Assembly: GCF_004331345.1 (NCBI RefSeq)
Contig: NZ_SJJZ01000003.1
Location: 1 to 64,000 of the forward strand
Origin: Kribbella soli
GTDB taxonomy: Bacteria > Actinomycetota > Actinomycetes > Propionibacteriales > Kribbellaceae
Length of the DNA: 64,000 nucleotides
Direction: 5' to 3'
In this document: piece after piece, positions 32,812 to 42,400 of the stretch
Position numbering within the stretch: position 1 is the stretch's first letter
Layout: every line of letters starts with the position of its first letter
The notes under the pieces: model-generated
Told to the model about the DNA's origin: nothing
The model's input: only the letters and a program-made list of their open reading frames with translations
Databases searched by the model: none
Program-made: the position numbers and the translations under genes

Positions 32812-33265
32812 CGCGCACCCCCCGGTACGGATCGAGCGAGGACGTGAAGCGCTTGGTGATCTTGGTGTCGCCGCCCAGGCCGAGCAGGCCGAGGTCGCGG
32901 TAGTTGATCGTGCAGGTGACCTCGACCGACAACGGCGAACCGGCAACGAATCCGGTCGTGATCGAGCCCGCCGCGGACTCCTTGCACGAAGCCACCGCCT
33001 GGCTCATCGCCGAGTTGACGGCCTCGTCGACGCGCGCCTGCGCGTCCTGCAGCGACCGCGCCTGGCTGGCGCCACGGGCACCGTCACGGGCCGCGCTCTC
33101 CAGCAGCGACGACGACTGGAAGTACCGCCCGCAGGCCAGCAGGAACATGAACAGCGCCAGCAGCACGGGCGCGAGGATCACCATCTCCAGCGCCATCGTG
33201 CCGCGCTCGCGGGTACGGCGGCGCCGCCCGCGCGACCCTGGTCTGCTCGTCATCTGCTCGCTCAC
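32798..33265 (-). CDS. TadE-like pseudopilin
   Basis: 155 residues from GTG 33265 (GTGA overlap with the gene upstream; ATG 33253 is an alternative). A basic leader with ERGTMALEMVILAPVLLALFMFLLACGR is the TadE helix with its conserved Glu, followed by an ectodomain that ends with two cysteines able to pair (CKES, VTCTINY). TadE-like proteins are processed by a prepilin peptidase and join the Flp pilus as minor subunits. Confidence 0.82.
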   Translation of the reverse strand: MSEQMTSRPGSRGRRRRTRERGTMALEMVILAPVLLALFMFLLACGRYFQSSSLLESAARDGARGASQARSLQDAQARVDEAVNSAMSQAVASCKESAAGSITTGFVAGSPLSVEVTCTINYRDLGLLGLGGDTKITKRFTSSLDPYRGVRGDGS

Positions 33266-33678
33266 TTGTCGGCTTCGAACTGTTCGATGCGGCCGGTGGC
33301 GGTCCGGGTCACCTTCAGTTCCAGGCCGGGCACCAGCGAAACGGTCTTGCCGGTGACCGTGAACGAGACCACGCCCTCCGGGGTGTTGTACGACGGGAAC
33401 GGGACGGTGGCGTTCTGCAGCGTCGTACCGCCGAGCTGCTGCGCGTACGACTGGATGTCGGCCCGCACCTTCTCCCCCACCGCCGGGGTGTACACGGGCG
33501 GCTGCACCAGCCGCAGCCGGGACACGCCCTCCTGCGCCGCGTTCAGCGCGACGGACCGCCCGTACAGCCACAAGGCGGTCTGGATGGACACGAAGACCAG
33601 CGCGATGAGCGCCGGCGCGAGGATGGCCAGCTCGAGAGTGCTGACCCCCCGCTCGGACCGCTTGCGCCCCAGCCGCAT
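33262..33678 (-). CDS. TadE-like pseudopilin
   Basis: 138 residues. ERGVSTLELAILAPALIALVFVSIQTALW is the TadE-type N-terminal helix with the Glu at +5 after Gly; the rest is a soluble ectodomain without cysteine. First of three consecutive TadE/G genes linked by overlaps, ten bases downstream of the Flp pilin gene. Minor pilin by family. Confidence 0.82.
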   Translation of the reverse strand: MRLGRKRSERGVSTLELAILAPALIALVFVSIQTALWLYGRSVALNAAQEGVSRLRLVQPPVYTPAVGEKVRADIQSYAQQLGGTTLQNATVPFPSYNTPEGVVSFTVTGKTVSLVPGLELKVTRTATGRIEQFEADK

Positions 33679-33688
33679 TGCTCTGCCG

Positions 33689-33913
33689 TCATTCCTTCTC
33701 GATATCAGCGGTGTGCTTGGCGATCACTCGCTTCACCACCACACCGATCGCCAGCGCGGCCACGACCAGGATCCCCGAGATGATCGCCCACTCGAGTGCG
33801 GAGGCGCCCAGCTCGGTGTTCCCCTGCTTCGCGCGGGCCCGCTGGGCCTGCGCCCGTGCCACCGCGTAGCCGGCCATGGCCCGCCAGAACATCAACTCCG
33901 AGGTCATCCACAT
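33689..33913 (-). CDS. flp: Flp/TadA-type major pilin precursor
   Basis: 74 residues. Helix SALEWAIISGILVVAALAIGVVV is a Flp pilin core, with a prepilin peptidase site G36/A37 and Glu at +5 (G-A-S-A-L-E-W). The 36-residue leader is longer than in classical Flp pilins and rich in Ala/Arg/Gln. Being the only Flp gene here, it should encode the pilus shaft. No prepilin peptidase (TadV/CpaA) gene is in the window. Confidence 0.8.
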   Translation of the reverse strand: MWMTSELMFWRAMAGYAVARAQAQRARAKQGNTELGASALEWAIISGILVVAALAIGVVVKRVIAKHTADIEKE

Positions 33914-34007
33914 GCCTTCCAGATCGTGAGGCCGAAGCAGGCCTCAGTATGACGTGTTCGACGGGCAACTCCGCCCAACGGATCCCTTGCCCTCATCCCT
34001 GTCCTGC

Positions 34008-34928
34008 CTAACTTCCGAGGATCGCCACGCCGGCCGGGAAGGCCAGGAACAGGAAGAACGCCGAGATCATCACGAGCTGCGCGACCAGCATCGACTGGGA
34101 CCGCTCACCCGCCTTGCCTTCCACGTCGGCCAGCTCCTTGCGCCGCAGCGAGGCGGCCCGGGCGAGCAGTGACGAACGAATCTTCGCGCCCTCGTCACCG
34201 GCCAGCGCGAGCGCAGAGGCCAGGTCCCGCAGTTCCTCGACGCCCAGGTCCTCGCCGAGCCGGGCCATCGCGTCCCACGGCGTGATGCCGATCAGCCGCG
34301 CGTTCGCGAGCGCCTGCCGGATCCGGGCCATCGCCCAGTGCTCGCCGATCGTCGACGCCGTCATCAGCGCCTCGGGCAGACCGCGGCCGCCCGCGAGGTT
34401 CATCGCGACCAGGTCCAGGAAGCTGCCGACCACGTGCCGGAAGTCGCGCCGCCGCGCCTCCGCCTGCGAACGCAAGGCCAGGTCCGGCAGGAAGAACGCC
34501 AGCGCCATGAACCCGAGCGTGACGATCGCCGGGGCCACTCCGGGCGCGCTGATCCCGATCGCGGACGCCAGGAACAGCACGATCGGGACGAAGATCATCG
34601 CGCCGAGCGCGAAGAAGACCTTGGTCGCGAGCATCGCGGCGAACGGCTGGTTCATCACCGCGAGGTCGCGGCGCAGCTTGCCGAACGCCCAGCCCCGCGC
34701 ATTCGCCTCCGCCTCGAGCCGGCGGCCCAGCGTCTCCCGCGCCCGGTCCACGCCGCCGAGCACCCGCTCGCCGGCGGCACTGGTGGTGACACCGCTGGTG
34801 TAACCGCCACGGCCGGCGTCGATCCGCGCGATCGTGGACAGCACGTTGGCCCGCGGCCTGATGAACATCCGGACCAGCACGTACACGCCGAGTCCGGCGA
34901 TACCGCCGGTAATGAAGGCCCAGGTCAT
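34008..34928 (-). CDS. tadC: TadC-like type II/IV pilus inner-membrane platform protein
   Basis: 306 residues from ATG 34928, overlapping tadB by four bases. N-terminal helix, two central helices (AMIFVPIVLFLASAIGI and AIVTLGFMALAFFLPDLALR), a cytoplasmic GspF-type domain (RDFRHVVGSFLDLVAMNLAGGRGLPEAL...) and a final helix. With TadB it forms the membrane platform that couples the CpaF ATPase to pilus growth. Confidence 0.85.
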   Translation of the reverse strand: MTWAFITGGIAGLGVYVLVRMFIRPRANVLSTIARIDAGRGGYTSGVTTSAAGERVLGGVDRARETLGRRLEAEANARGWAFGKLRRDLAVMNQPFAAMLATKVFFALGAMIFVPIVLFLASAIGISAPGVAPAIVTLGFMALAFFLPDLALRSQAEARRRDFRHVVGSFLDLVAMNLAGGRGLPEALMTASTIGEHWAMARIRQALANARLIGITPWDAMARLGEDLGVEELRDLASALALAGDEGAKIRSSLLARAASLRRKELADVEGKAGERSQSMLVAQLVMISAFFLFLAFPAGVAILGS

Positions 34929-35830
34929 CCGCTCACCGTCTCCATCCGGTCGTCGCCCGACCGGCTCGGCCGCTGGTCGTCGGTCATGCCGATCAGGAAC
35001 CGGTCCGGCACCTCGATCTTCGCGAGTCGCCGCAGCCACAGCAGTCCGACTGCGTAGAGCCCGATCACCACGGCCAGCACGACCTGCCCGACGAAGCTCG
35101 TGTACGGCGCCATGTACGCCGAGTTGAACAGCACCAGACCGGCCGCCATGAGCAGCGTGATCGCGACCACGACCTGCACACTGCGCCGCGTCGAACGACG
35201 TTCCGCCGCGACCTTCCGGCGTACGTCGAGCTCCTCGCGGGCCGAATCGGCGAGCGCGCTCAGCACCTCGCGCAGACCGGGACCGCGCAGCCGGGCGTTC
35301 AGCACCAGGGCGGCGACGATCAGGTCCGCGGACGGGTCGTCCAGGTCGTCGGCGAACCGCATCAGGGCCGACGGCAACGGTTCGCGGATCCGCAGCCGGT
35401 CGACCAGCAGGTTCAGGCTGGGCTTGATCGCGGGCGCCGCGTTCACCGCGGTGGCCGGGATCGCCTGCTCCAGGCCGACCGCGCCGGCGATCGTGTCGCG
35501 GAGCGCCTCGGTCCAGGTGGCCAGCGCGTCCAGTCGATCGATCGCCCGGCGTTCCTCACCGGTGCCGCCGAAGAAGCGGTCCGCCATGGCCGCGAGCAGG
35601 CCGAGGGCGACCGCGAGCACCAGCCAGCGGGTCACCACCAGCACGAGCAGGCCGACCGCGAAGCCGGCGCCCAGCCGGACGAGGTTCTTACGCGCCTCGA
35701 CGCTGCGGTTGCGGAACAGCGACGGCGTCTCGTCCTTCGGCTCGGTCCCGCGGATCGCGACGATCAGCAGCATCACCGCGCCGCCCACCAACGCCCCGCA
35801 CAGCAGCGCGCCCAGAGTCCGGTTGCTCAT
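34925..35830 (-). CDS. tadB: TadB-like pilus inner-membrane platform protein
   Basis: 301 residues. Two N-terminal helices, a basic stretch, a further helix pair (VGLLVLVVTRWLVLAVALGLLAA), then a GspF-type cytoplasmic domain (RLDALATWTEALRDTIAGAVGLEQAI) and two C-terminal helices. Partner of TadC. The ATGA overlap with tadC shows coupling, while an 84-bp gap separates it from cpaF; this gap holds only GC-rich CTCGCT/GCTCGC repeats and no clear signal. Confidence 0.85.
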   Translation of the reverse strand: MSNRTLGALLCGALVGGAVMLLIVAIRGTEPKDETPSLFRNRSVEARKNLVRLGAGFAVGLLVLVVTRWLVLAVALGLLAAMADRFFGGTGEERRAIDRLDALATWTEALRDTIAGAVGLEQAIPATAVNAAPAIKPSLNLLVDRLRIREPLPSALMRFADDLDDPSADLIVAALVLNARLRGPGLREVLSALADSAREELDVRRKVAAERRSTRRSVQVVVAITLLMAAGLVLFNSAYMAPYTSFVGQVVLAVVIGLYAVGLLWLRRLAKIEVPDRFLIGMTDDQRPSRSGDDRMETVSG

Positions 35831-35914
35831 CGACGTCCTCGCTTCGCTCCGGGCGCCGACGAGACACGAGGCGTACTGTGCTTGATGGTGACCTCGCTCC
35901 GCTCGCTCACGGCC

Positions 35915-37225
35915 TCACGCCCACGTTCCGTGCACGAGCGGCTGGTACCCGAAGTGCTCGAGCTCGTCCATGCACGCGATCGGCGCGTGCGCCGCGGCGT
36001 GGCCGTCCGGTCCCGGTGCGAAGACCTCGCCGGACAGCACCCGGCCGTCCCATCCGGTGACCTCCCGGATGCTCTCGACGTACCGGCTGAGGCCGCCGCC
36101 GCGCGAGTAGTCGTTGTGCTTGCGGACGAACACCACGAAGTCGAGCGCGCCGGCGATCAGCATCTGGGTGGCATCCATCGGCAACCGCTCGCGGGCCTGG
36201 ATCGCGTAGGTGCTGATTCGGTTGAACACCTCCATCGAGCTGTTCGAGTGGATCGTCGACAGCGAGCCGTCGTTACCCTGGCTCATCGCGTTCAGCATCG
36301 TGACGATCTCGTCGCCGAGCACCTCACCGACGATCACCCGGCTCGGGTTCATACGCAGCGAACGCCGGACCAGGTCGGCCATGCTGACCTCGCCGACGCC
36401 TTCGGAGTTCGGCAGCCGTTCCTCGAACGCGACCACGTTCGGGTGCAGGTCCTTGAACTCGCCGAGGCCGAGCTCGAGCGAGCGCTCGACGGTGATCAGC
36501 CGCTCGTGCGGCTGGATCTCGTTGGCCAGTGCTCGCAGCAGCGTTGTCTTCCCGGAGTTCGTGGCGCCGGCGATCATGACGTTCTTCCGCGCCGCGACCG
36601 CAGCCCGCAGGAACGAGCCGACGTCGTCGGAGATGGTTCCGTTGGCGACCAGGTCCTTGAGGAACACCTTGCCGAGGCGGGCGCGCCGGATCGACACCGC
36701 GGGACGGGACGTCACGCCCATCACGGCGGACAGACGGGAGCCGTCGGGCAGCCGCAGGTCCAGCTGCGGGTTCGCCGAGTCGAACGGGCGGCTGGTCAGG
36801 CCGGCGTGCGCCGCCAGTACCTGGATCAGCTCGATCAGTTCCTCATCACTCTCTGCGACCGGACCCGGGGTCTCCTCGCGACCGTCGCCGTACTGCACGA
36901 AGACCTGGTCGCAGCCGTTGATGTCGATGTTCTCGACCTCGGGGTCGTCGATCAGCGGCTGCAGCCGGCCGACACCGAACAGCGCGGAGTGGATCGCGCC
37001 GGCGATCTGCGCGTCGTCGTCCGGCGTCGGCGGCGTACGGCCCTCGGCCAGCTCGTACCGCGCGTGGTCCTCGAGCACCTGCACGATCAGCGACCGTGCG
37101 TACTCCCGCTCGTCCTCCGCGCTCATCGGAGGTACGCCGTTCACCTGGTCGCGGCGCCGCTGCTCGTTCAGCCGCTCGGCGACCTGCACCCGCAGCTTCC
37201 GGACGAGCTCCTGATCGGCGCTCAT
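35915..37225 (-). CDS. cpaF: CpaF/TadA secretion ATPase of the Tad pilus
   Basis: 436 residues. N-terminal helical domain (QVAERLNEQRRRDQ), an N1-like region with DPEVENIDINGCDQVFVQYGDG, then the ATPase with Walker A AGATNSGKTT (about 219-228), the Asp box/Walker B RSLRMNPSRVIVGEV and the His box LSTIHSNS. It is a hexameric motor that drives pilin polymerisation. Overlaps the CpaE-like gene by four bases. Confidence 0.92.
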   Translation of the reverse strand: MSADQELVRKLRVQVAERLNEQRRRDQVNGVPPMSAEDEREYARSLIVQVLEDHARYELAEGRTPPTPDDDAQIAGAIHSALFGVGRLQPLIDDPEVENIDINGCDQVFVQYGDGREETPGPVAESDEELIELIQVLAAHAGLTSRPFDSANPQLDLRLPDGSRLSAVMGVTSRPAVSIRRARLGKVFLKDLVANGTISDDVGSFLRAAVAARKNVMIAGATNSGKTTLLRALANEIQPHERLITVERSLELGLGEFKDLHPNVVAFEERLPNSEGVGEVSMADLVRRSLRMNPSRVIVGEVLGDEIVTMLNAMSQGNDGSLSTIHSNSSMEVFNRISTYAIQARERLPMDATQMLIAGALDFVVFVRKHNDYSRGGGLSRYVESIREVTGWDGRVLSGEVFAPGPDGHAAAHAPIACMDELEHFGYQPLVHGTWA

Positions 37226-38028
37226 CGATAGTCACCAGGCGATGGTGGGAAGGCCGCGTTGGCCATGTCGAAGTCCTGCGGCGGCGGAGCGGCGACCAGG
37301 GCCGCCATCTCCGCGGTGATGACGCTCGCGGACCGGATCAGCTGGGTCTTGTCGAGCCGGCCGTGGCCACGCCCGTCGAAGAACGCCGCTCCGACCGGGT
37401 CGTACGCCAGGTGCCAGCGGTGCCGCACCGGCAACGACATGGCGTCCAGCACGGACCAGACCTGTTTCACGCCGTCCCGCTGCTTCGGGTCGGCTACGAC
37501 AACCACACCGAGCTGTGCGTCGACATGGTGCACCAGCGTCGACAGCCGCTCCCGCAGGTGCGCCACCGACGAGCCTGTCGCCGAACACACCAGAACGACG
37601 AGGCGCGCGGACTGGATGACCGGCAGCTGTGGCGAGGACGCACCGATCCGCCCGCAGTCGGCCAGTACGTCGCCGTGCTGCATCTGGTTGAACGTGATGC
37701 CGAGCGGGTGCCACAGACCGCCCATGCCACCGACCTGCTCCGGCGAGCGCACACCGAGCAGTACGTCGAGGCCGCCGTCGAGCTGCTGGCTGTGCGCGAG
37801 GATGACCTCGTCGCCCAGACCCTTCCGGCTCGCAGCCGCGAGGCTGACCAGGCCGCGATCGGAGTTGAGGCCGGCACCGCCCGGTCCAGTCATCCGGATC
37901 GCTACGTCACTGCCCGCCGGGTCGCACTCGGCCAGCAGCACCTGCCGCGGCCAGAGTGCACCGAAGACCAGACTTGCCGTGGTCACCCCGGGCGAGCCCT
38001 TCGCGCTCGCCAGCGCCACAAGTGCCAT
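37222..38028 (-). CDS. CpaE/TadZ-like MinD-family ATPase
   Basis: 268 residues from ATG 38028. A deviant Walker A KGSPGVTT near the N-terminus (MALVALASAKGSPGVTTASLVFG), LAECDPAGSDVA as the following acidic loop, and a VADPKQRDG segment are as in ParA/MinD-related CpaE or TadZ proteins, but the N-terminal receiver-like domain of CpaE is missing. These proteins place the pilus machine in the cell. TGATG junction with the SAF gene and ATGA with cpaF. Confidence 0.8.
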   Translation of the reverse strand: MALVALASAKGSPGVTTASLVFGALWPRQVLLAECDPAGSDVAIRMTGPGGAGLNSDRGLVSLAAASRKGLGDEVILAHSQQLDGGLDVLLGVRSPEQVGGMGGLWHPLGITFNQMQHGDVLADCGRIGASSPQLPVIQSARLVVLVCSATGSSVAHLRERLSTLVHHVDAQLGVVVVADPKQRDGVKQVWSVLDAMSLPVRHRWHLAYDPVGAAFFDGRGHGRLDKTQLIRSASVITAEMAALVAAPPPQDFDMANAAFPPSPGDYR

Positions 38029-38768
38029 CAGTTGGCCCCGTTGCGCGACACGTCCGGCTTGGTGCCCGGCGCCAGCTTCACCAGCACGAGGGTCTTCGCC
38101 GCGGCCGCTGCCGCAACCGTGGTGATGTCTTCGGCGGGGATCAGGACCGTCACGTTGAGCGTGCTGTTCGAGCTCGTCTTGCTGTCGGTGATCGCGCCGG
38201 CGGCGGACGTCACCTCGGCAGCGCTGACCAACGGCACCGCGGCACCCTCCGCGTTGGCGGACGGTACGCGGATGACCTTGACGACGTCGCCGACCTGAAG
38301 GCCGTCCGACGGTGCGCGCCCGGCCTCCAGGCTGACACCGACCAGGGCGCCGCCGGCCGGGATCGGCTGCTCGCCCTCCTGGGTGAGGTTCTCCGGCGTG
38401 ACGAACTGGTCCTTGTACATCCAGGTCTTCGTGTAGCGGCCGAGGTACTTCTCCGCTTCCGACCACGGAATCAAGCCACCGGTGGCGCCGGCCAGGTCAC
38501 CCCTGGAGAGGTCCTTCGCTTCGAGCTTGCTGCCCGGTGGCAGCGCGTCGACCGAGATCGCCACGAAGTCGGAGCGGTTGCCGCTGTTCAGCGCGATCAG
38601 CGCCGATCCGGCGGCGCCGAGCAGGATCAGGATGACCGCGAGCGCGGCCAGGGCAGGACGGCGTTCCCGGCCGCTCGGGAGGCGGGTCGAACCGCCACCC
38701 GTCGATCGGCCCGCTGCCCGGGCGCCTTGGGAAGAGCTACGCGTGGAGGACGAGAGACTCACCCGCAT
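38028..38768 (-). CDS. SAF domain protein (CpaB/RcpC-like)
   Basis: 246 residues from ATG 38768 (MRVSLSSSTR). Ser/Arg-rich cytoplasmic tail, one membrane helix (ALAALAVILILLGAAGSALIAL, about 38-59), then a SAF-like outside domain (VAISVDALPPGSKLEAKDLS and DGLQVGDVVKVIRV). CpaB/RcpC proteins help pilus assembly at the cell envelope. First gene of the Tad operon; no promoter could be identified by eye in the 46 bp to the next gene. Confidence 0.75.
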   Translation of the reverse strand: MRVSLSSSTRSSSQGARAAGRSTGGGSTRLPSGRERRPALAALAVILILLGAAGSALIALNSGNRSDFVAISVDALPPGSKLEAKDLSRGDLAGATGGLIPWSEAEKYLGRYTKTWMYKDQFVTPENLTQEGEQPIPAGGALVGVSLEAGRAPSDGLQVGDVVKVIRVPSANAEGAAVPLVSAAEVTSAAGAITDSKTSSNSTLNVTVLIPAEDITTVAAAAAAKTLVLVKLAPGTKPDVSRNGAN

Positions 38769-38814
38769 ACCGTAATGGCAGCGAGGTGCCATCCGTGCCA
38801 GGAGGCCACTGCCG

Positions 38815-39276
38815 TTACCGCGCCGCGACCCGCTCCAGCTCGGCGGGCTTGAGCAGTTGGTTGAACGCGCCCGGTCCGCCGTACAACTGGTCTAGATAGG
38901 CATACATCGCGCGCAGGCACAGGCCGATCTGCCGCTGCCAGTCGGGCTGTCCCTCCAGCCAGACCACGAGGTCCCGCCCTTCGACCAGCGTGACCGCGGC
39001 GTTCACCGGCTGCACCAGCCGGTCCGTTTCGAGGTCCGGCTCGATCTCCCGGCCGCGTACCTCCTGGACCGCGGCAGCTAGGGCTGCCTGCTCGGCGCCG
39101 GTGAAAAAGTAGTCGAACCCGTGCTGGCCGTGCAGCCGGTCGAGGTACTCGCAGAGCGCGAGGAACAGTTCGATGCCGTCGTACTCCCGGCCGTCGCCCG
39201 CATGGTGCCGCAACTCGGCGACGGTGCTGCGCGCCTGGGGGATGTTCCACTCGGAGTCACCGAACTTCTCCCACAT
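38815..39276 (-). CDS. Acidic protein of unknown function, divergent from the first giant gene
   Basis: 153 residues, soluble and acidic, Trp/Tyr-rich. Two helical halves (GREYDGIELFLALCEYLDRL and RQIGLCLRAMYAYLDQLYGG) and no known motif. It is separated from the first giant gene by 146 bp of divergent control region and from the Tad operon by 46 bp, so it could belong to either. It has no visible similarity to the small CxxC proteins of the giant locus. Confidence 0.6.
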   Translation of the reverse strand: MWEKFGDSEWNIPQARSTVAELRHHAGDGREYDGIELFLALCEYLDRLHGQHGFDYFFTGAEQAALAAAVQEVRGREIEPDLETDRLVQPVNAAVTLVEGRDLVVWLEGQPDWQRQIGLCLRAMYAYLDQLYGGPGAFNQLLKPAELERVAAR

Positions 39277-39334
39277 GCTCTTGATCCTAGGTGGGTCCCT
39301 GGGCGTAAATCGTTAACGGTTCGGGTGAATCGAG

Positions 39335-39363
39335 TTGCTGGCAAGTAACCGATTGTTTGCTAA
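39335..39363 (+). promoter_or_regulatory. Candidate promoter of the first giant gene
   Basis: TTGCTG (39335-39340) and TGCTAA (39358-39363) are separated by 17 bp. TTGCTAA also occurs upstream of the second giant gene (47722-47728). The leader would be about 55-60 nt long. Confidence 0.45.
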
Positions 39364-39366
39364 ATT

Positions 39367-39406
39367 CCGGACCAGAGGGTCCGGGTGACAACTGGTGATC
39401 ACCCGG
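39367..39406 (+). promoter_or_regulatory. Two overlapping inverted repeats in the giant-1 leader
   Basis: CCGGACC (39367-39373) / GGTCCGG (39378-39384) and CCGGGTG (39381-39387) / CACCCGG (39400-39406) are both perfect 7-bp stems. They share 39381-39384, so as RNA only one can form at a time. The second has a 12-nt loop containing TGGTGAT, and GGTGATCACC (39394-39403) is itself a palindrome. A similar GGTGATC sits in the loop of the hairpin before the second giant gene. Confidence 0.55.
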
Positions 39407-39422
39407 GCACTTAACGGGAGGG

Positions 39423-42400
39423 GTGGTTCGGCTGACTACAACGACGTTGTCCGCCACGGATCCGACGGCTCGCGCTCGCAGTGCGGTCGGAAACGCGCTC
39501 GGGATCCTGCACCCCTCGGCGGTGCAGCTCCGTGACGGCCGGGTCCGGCTGACCACGCCCGACGACATGCTCGCCGCGCGTGTGATGCGCGCGATCGAGG
39601 AGTTGCTCCACCGCCGGGCCGCGGACCGCGCCGGCGACGACCGTCTGCTGGCGGAGGCCGTCAGCGTGATCGGGACCGAAGTGGCCCGGGCCCGAGGTGA
39701 GCTGCCCGCGCGCGGCGCGGTCGACGCCCTCGACCGGTACCTCCGGGTTCCGGGGCTGGATCAGTCCCGTCGTACCGAGGCCGACGCGATGCTCCGGGTC
39801 GCCCTCAGCGGCGCGGCGCCGGACGACCCCGAGGCGGCCGCCCGCCTCAGCCGGCTGACAGCGCCGCCGAACGCCCTCGCGACCTCGACGCTCGTGGCCG
39901 CCTCGGCCGCGATCAACCGCGACGCGGAGCTCCTGGACCTGGGTACGCCGCCTGCATCGCGGCGCGCCGGCCGCCACCGCGCACAGGTCGGCAGCAAGCA
40001 CCGGAGCGCGGAAGGACGCCGACTCTGGACGTCGCAGATCCGCGGTACCGGGCTGACGGTCGGCGCGCGTCCGAGTTCGCAGGGGCCGCTGACCGACCTG
40101 CACGCGCTGAACCTGCTCGCCTCGATGGACCGCCAGGCCCTCGCCGCCGCGGTGACCGATCGTCCGGCCGTCGATCCTCAGTCCCGTCAGACCCTGCTGC
40201 AGACGACGGGCTCCGACGTACCGCAGCATCTCCGGGTCGAGATCGGCGACACCACCCTGCGCGCGATGGGGCAGGGCATCATCCGGGCCGGTACGGCGAA
40301 CGACCCGCACGTACTGCGGATTCCGCCCGGACTCAGCGACGAACAGGTCCGCTACGTCTGGACGCACCAGCTGACACTGATGTCGCAGGAGATCGCCGCC
40401 GCGGAGGCCGGCCGGTCCCGCGGTGTCCTCGGCAAGCTGAGGTCCGTCTTCAGCCATGAGCGCCGCGACCGGCGGCTGCACGCGGATCACGCCGCGTTCC
40501 AGGGCCTGGTCACGGACTGGCACGAGGCGCGCGCCGAGACGCTCGCGAACGGGCACCCGAGCGGCCCGCGCAGCGTCGCCGACCTCGAGCGCGACCTGGA
40601 GGGCCTGGCCCGGACCATCCGCCGGCACGGTGGTTCCGAGCCCGCACTCCCCTGGACCGCCGGAGCAGTCGCAACCCCGGAGGCAACGGCCGCAGGCCGC
40701 GCCGCCGCGCGCGCCGAGGCCGAGGCGAAGCCCGCCCGGAACACGCCCGCTCACCTGCGCGGTCAGGTCGTCACCCAGATCGAGACGCTCCAGGCCGCCG
40801 TCGAGGACCTCGACAAGAAGGCGACGCACAAGCGGAACAGCTCCCGGGACGCAACCAAAGCGGCCGGGAAGGCCGACGACGACGCCGGCGCCGAGGACCG
40901 GCAACGCGACCGGGGCGCTCCCGAGCGGGCGCGCAAGCTGCGCGTCGCGGCCCAGACCTCGCGGAACAAGGCCGGCCGGCACACCGAGATCGCCGGTGCC
41001 TACGAGCAGGCCGCCGCCGACGCGCGGCTGGCCCTGGCCGGCTACCAGACGCTGCTCACCGAGATCGACGCGGACGGTTCGCAGAGCCAGATCGCCGATC
41101 TGGCCGCTGCCGCGAAGCATCAGGTGGCGGTGTACGAACGCAGCCTCGGCCAGGCGATGCCGGCCAAGGACCTGCTGATGACCGGTGTGCCGGACGGCGA
41201 CCAGCTCAACCTGCCGGTCGCCGACATCAACCGGGTCCTGGCCGCGAACAAGTTCAGCGAACAGCTGTCGACCCGCGGCCCGCTCCCGGTGCCCGCGGCG
41301 GAGTACCGGCGGCTGCTGTCCAGCGACGGCATGGTGTTCAACGTCGACAACGACGCGGACACGGACGTCTCCTCGCTGCGCCAGGTGCGGCTGCGGCTGA
41401 TCCCGGACGACATCACCGAGCGCGACGACATCGACTTCAGGATGGCCGAGCAGATGTCGGGCTCGCTCGGCGAGGGCGGCACGAACGTCGCCACGACGGA
41501 CACCCACTCGACGAACGTCAACGTCGGCGTGAACATCGGTCCGCTGCTGGCCCTGGCCGCACCCGGTACGCCGGTCCACGCCGCCGCGCAGCTCGTCTCG
41601 CCGAAGGTCGAGGTGTCGCGCGGCCGCTCGCTCGCCGAGAGCAGCGGGGCCACGGCGCACCACCAGTCCGGTTGGGTCGACGACAACCGCGGCGAGTCGA
41701 TCCTCTACGAGTGGTCCGGCAAGTGGCAGATCGAGGTACGGGCCTCCCCCACCGAGCCCTGGTCGGCGGTCGAGACTGTCGACGCCGGCCGCCAGCAGAC
41801 CTGGGTCTCCAGCGCCTACACGGTGAAGCCGCCGGCCGAGACCGTTTCGCTGGCAGAGATCGGCCACGGGCAGGAGGTCACGGGAGAGTTCCCGCGGCAC
41901 GCGGTCACCAGCATCACCGGACTGCACGACGTCACGGATCGCCTGGTCCGCAAGGCGCAGCAGGAGTACGGCGACCTGGACCGGGTCTCGTACAACCACA
42001 TCGCCGGCCTGATGATCAACGACTCGCACCGCCTGCTGCGCGAGTTCAGCCAGCCCGGCGGTGTCACCCGGCGGATCCCGACCGGCGGCGAGACGGAGTA
42101 CGACCTCACCTGGGAGGTCGAGCCGATCTGGGCCGACGCCAAACTCGTCGGTGAGCCCAGCTCGGAGATGTGGCAGGAAGAGGTCCTGGTCGACTTCGCC
42201 GGCGTCAACGCGAGCCAGACCTACACGGCGTCGGTCACCGGCACGGGGTCGGTCGGGTTCCCGGGCAAGCCCTCCGACGTGAGCCCGGTCGCCGCGGCGG
42301 CCGCGCTCAACAACGTCGCCGGTTCCGGCATCAACGTGGGGCCGAACGTGTCGGCCGGCCGCAACGTGTCCCGGTCGGGCGGCCAGAGCGTCAGCATGAC

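Noticed and set aside
35831..35914. CTCGCT/GCTCGC repeats between tadB and cpaF as a regulatory element
   Set aside because: Short, irregular GC-rich repeats with no dyad or promoter; probably compositional.
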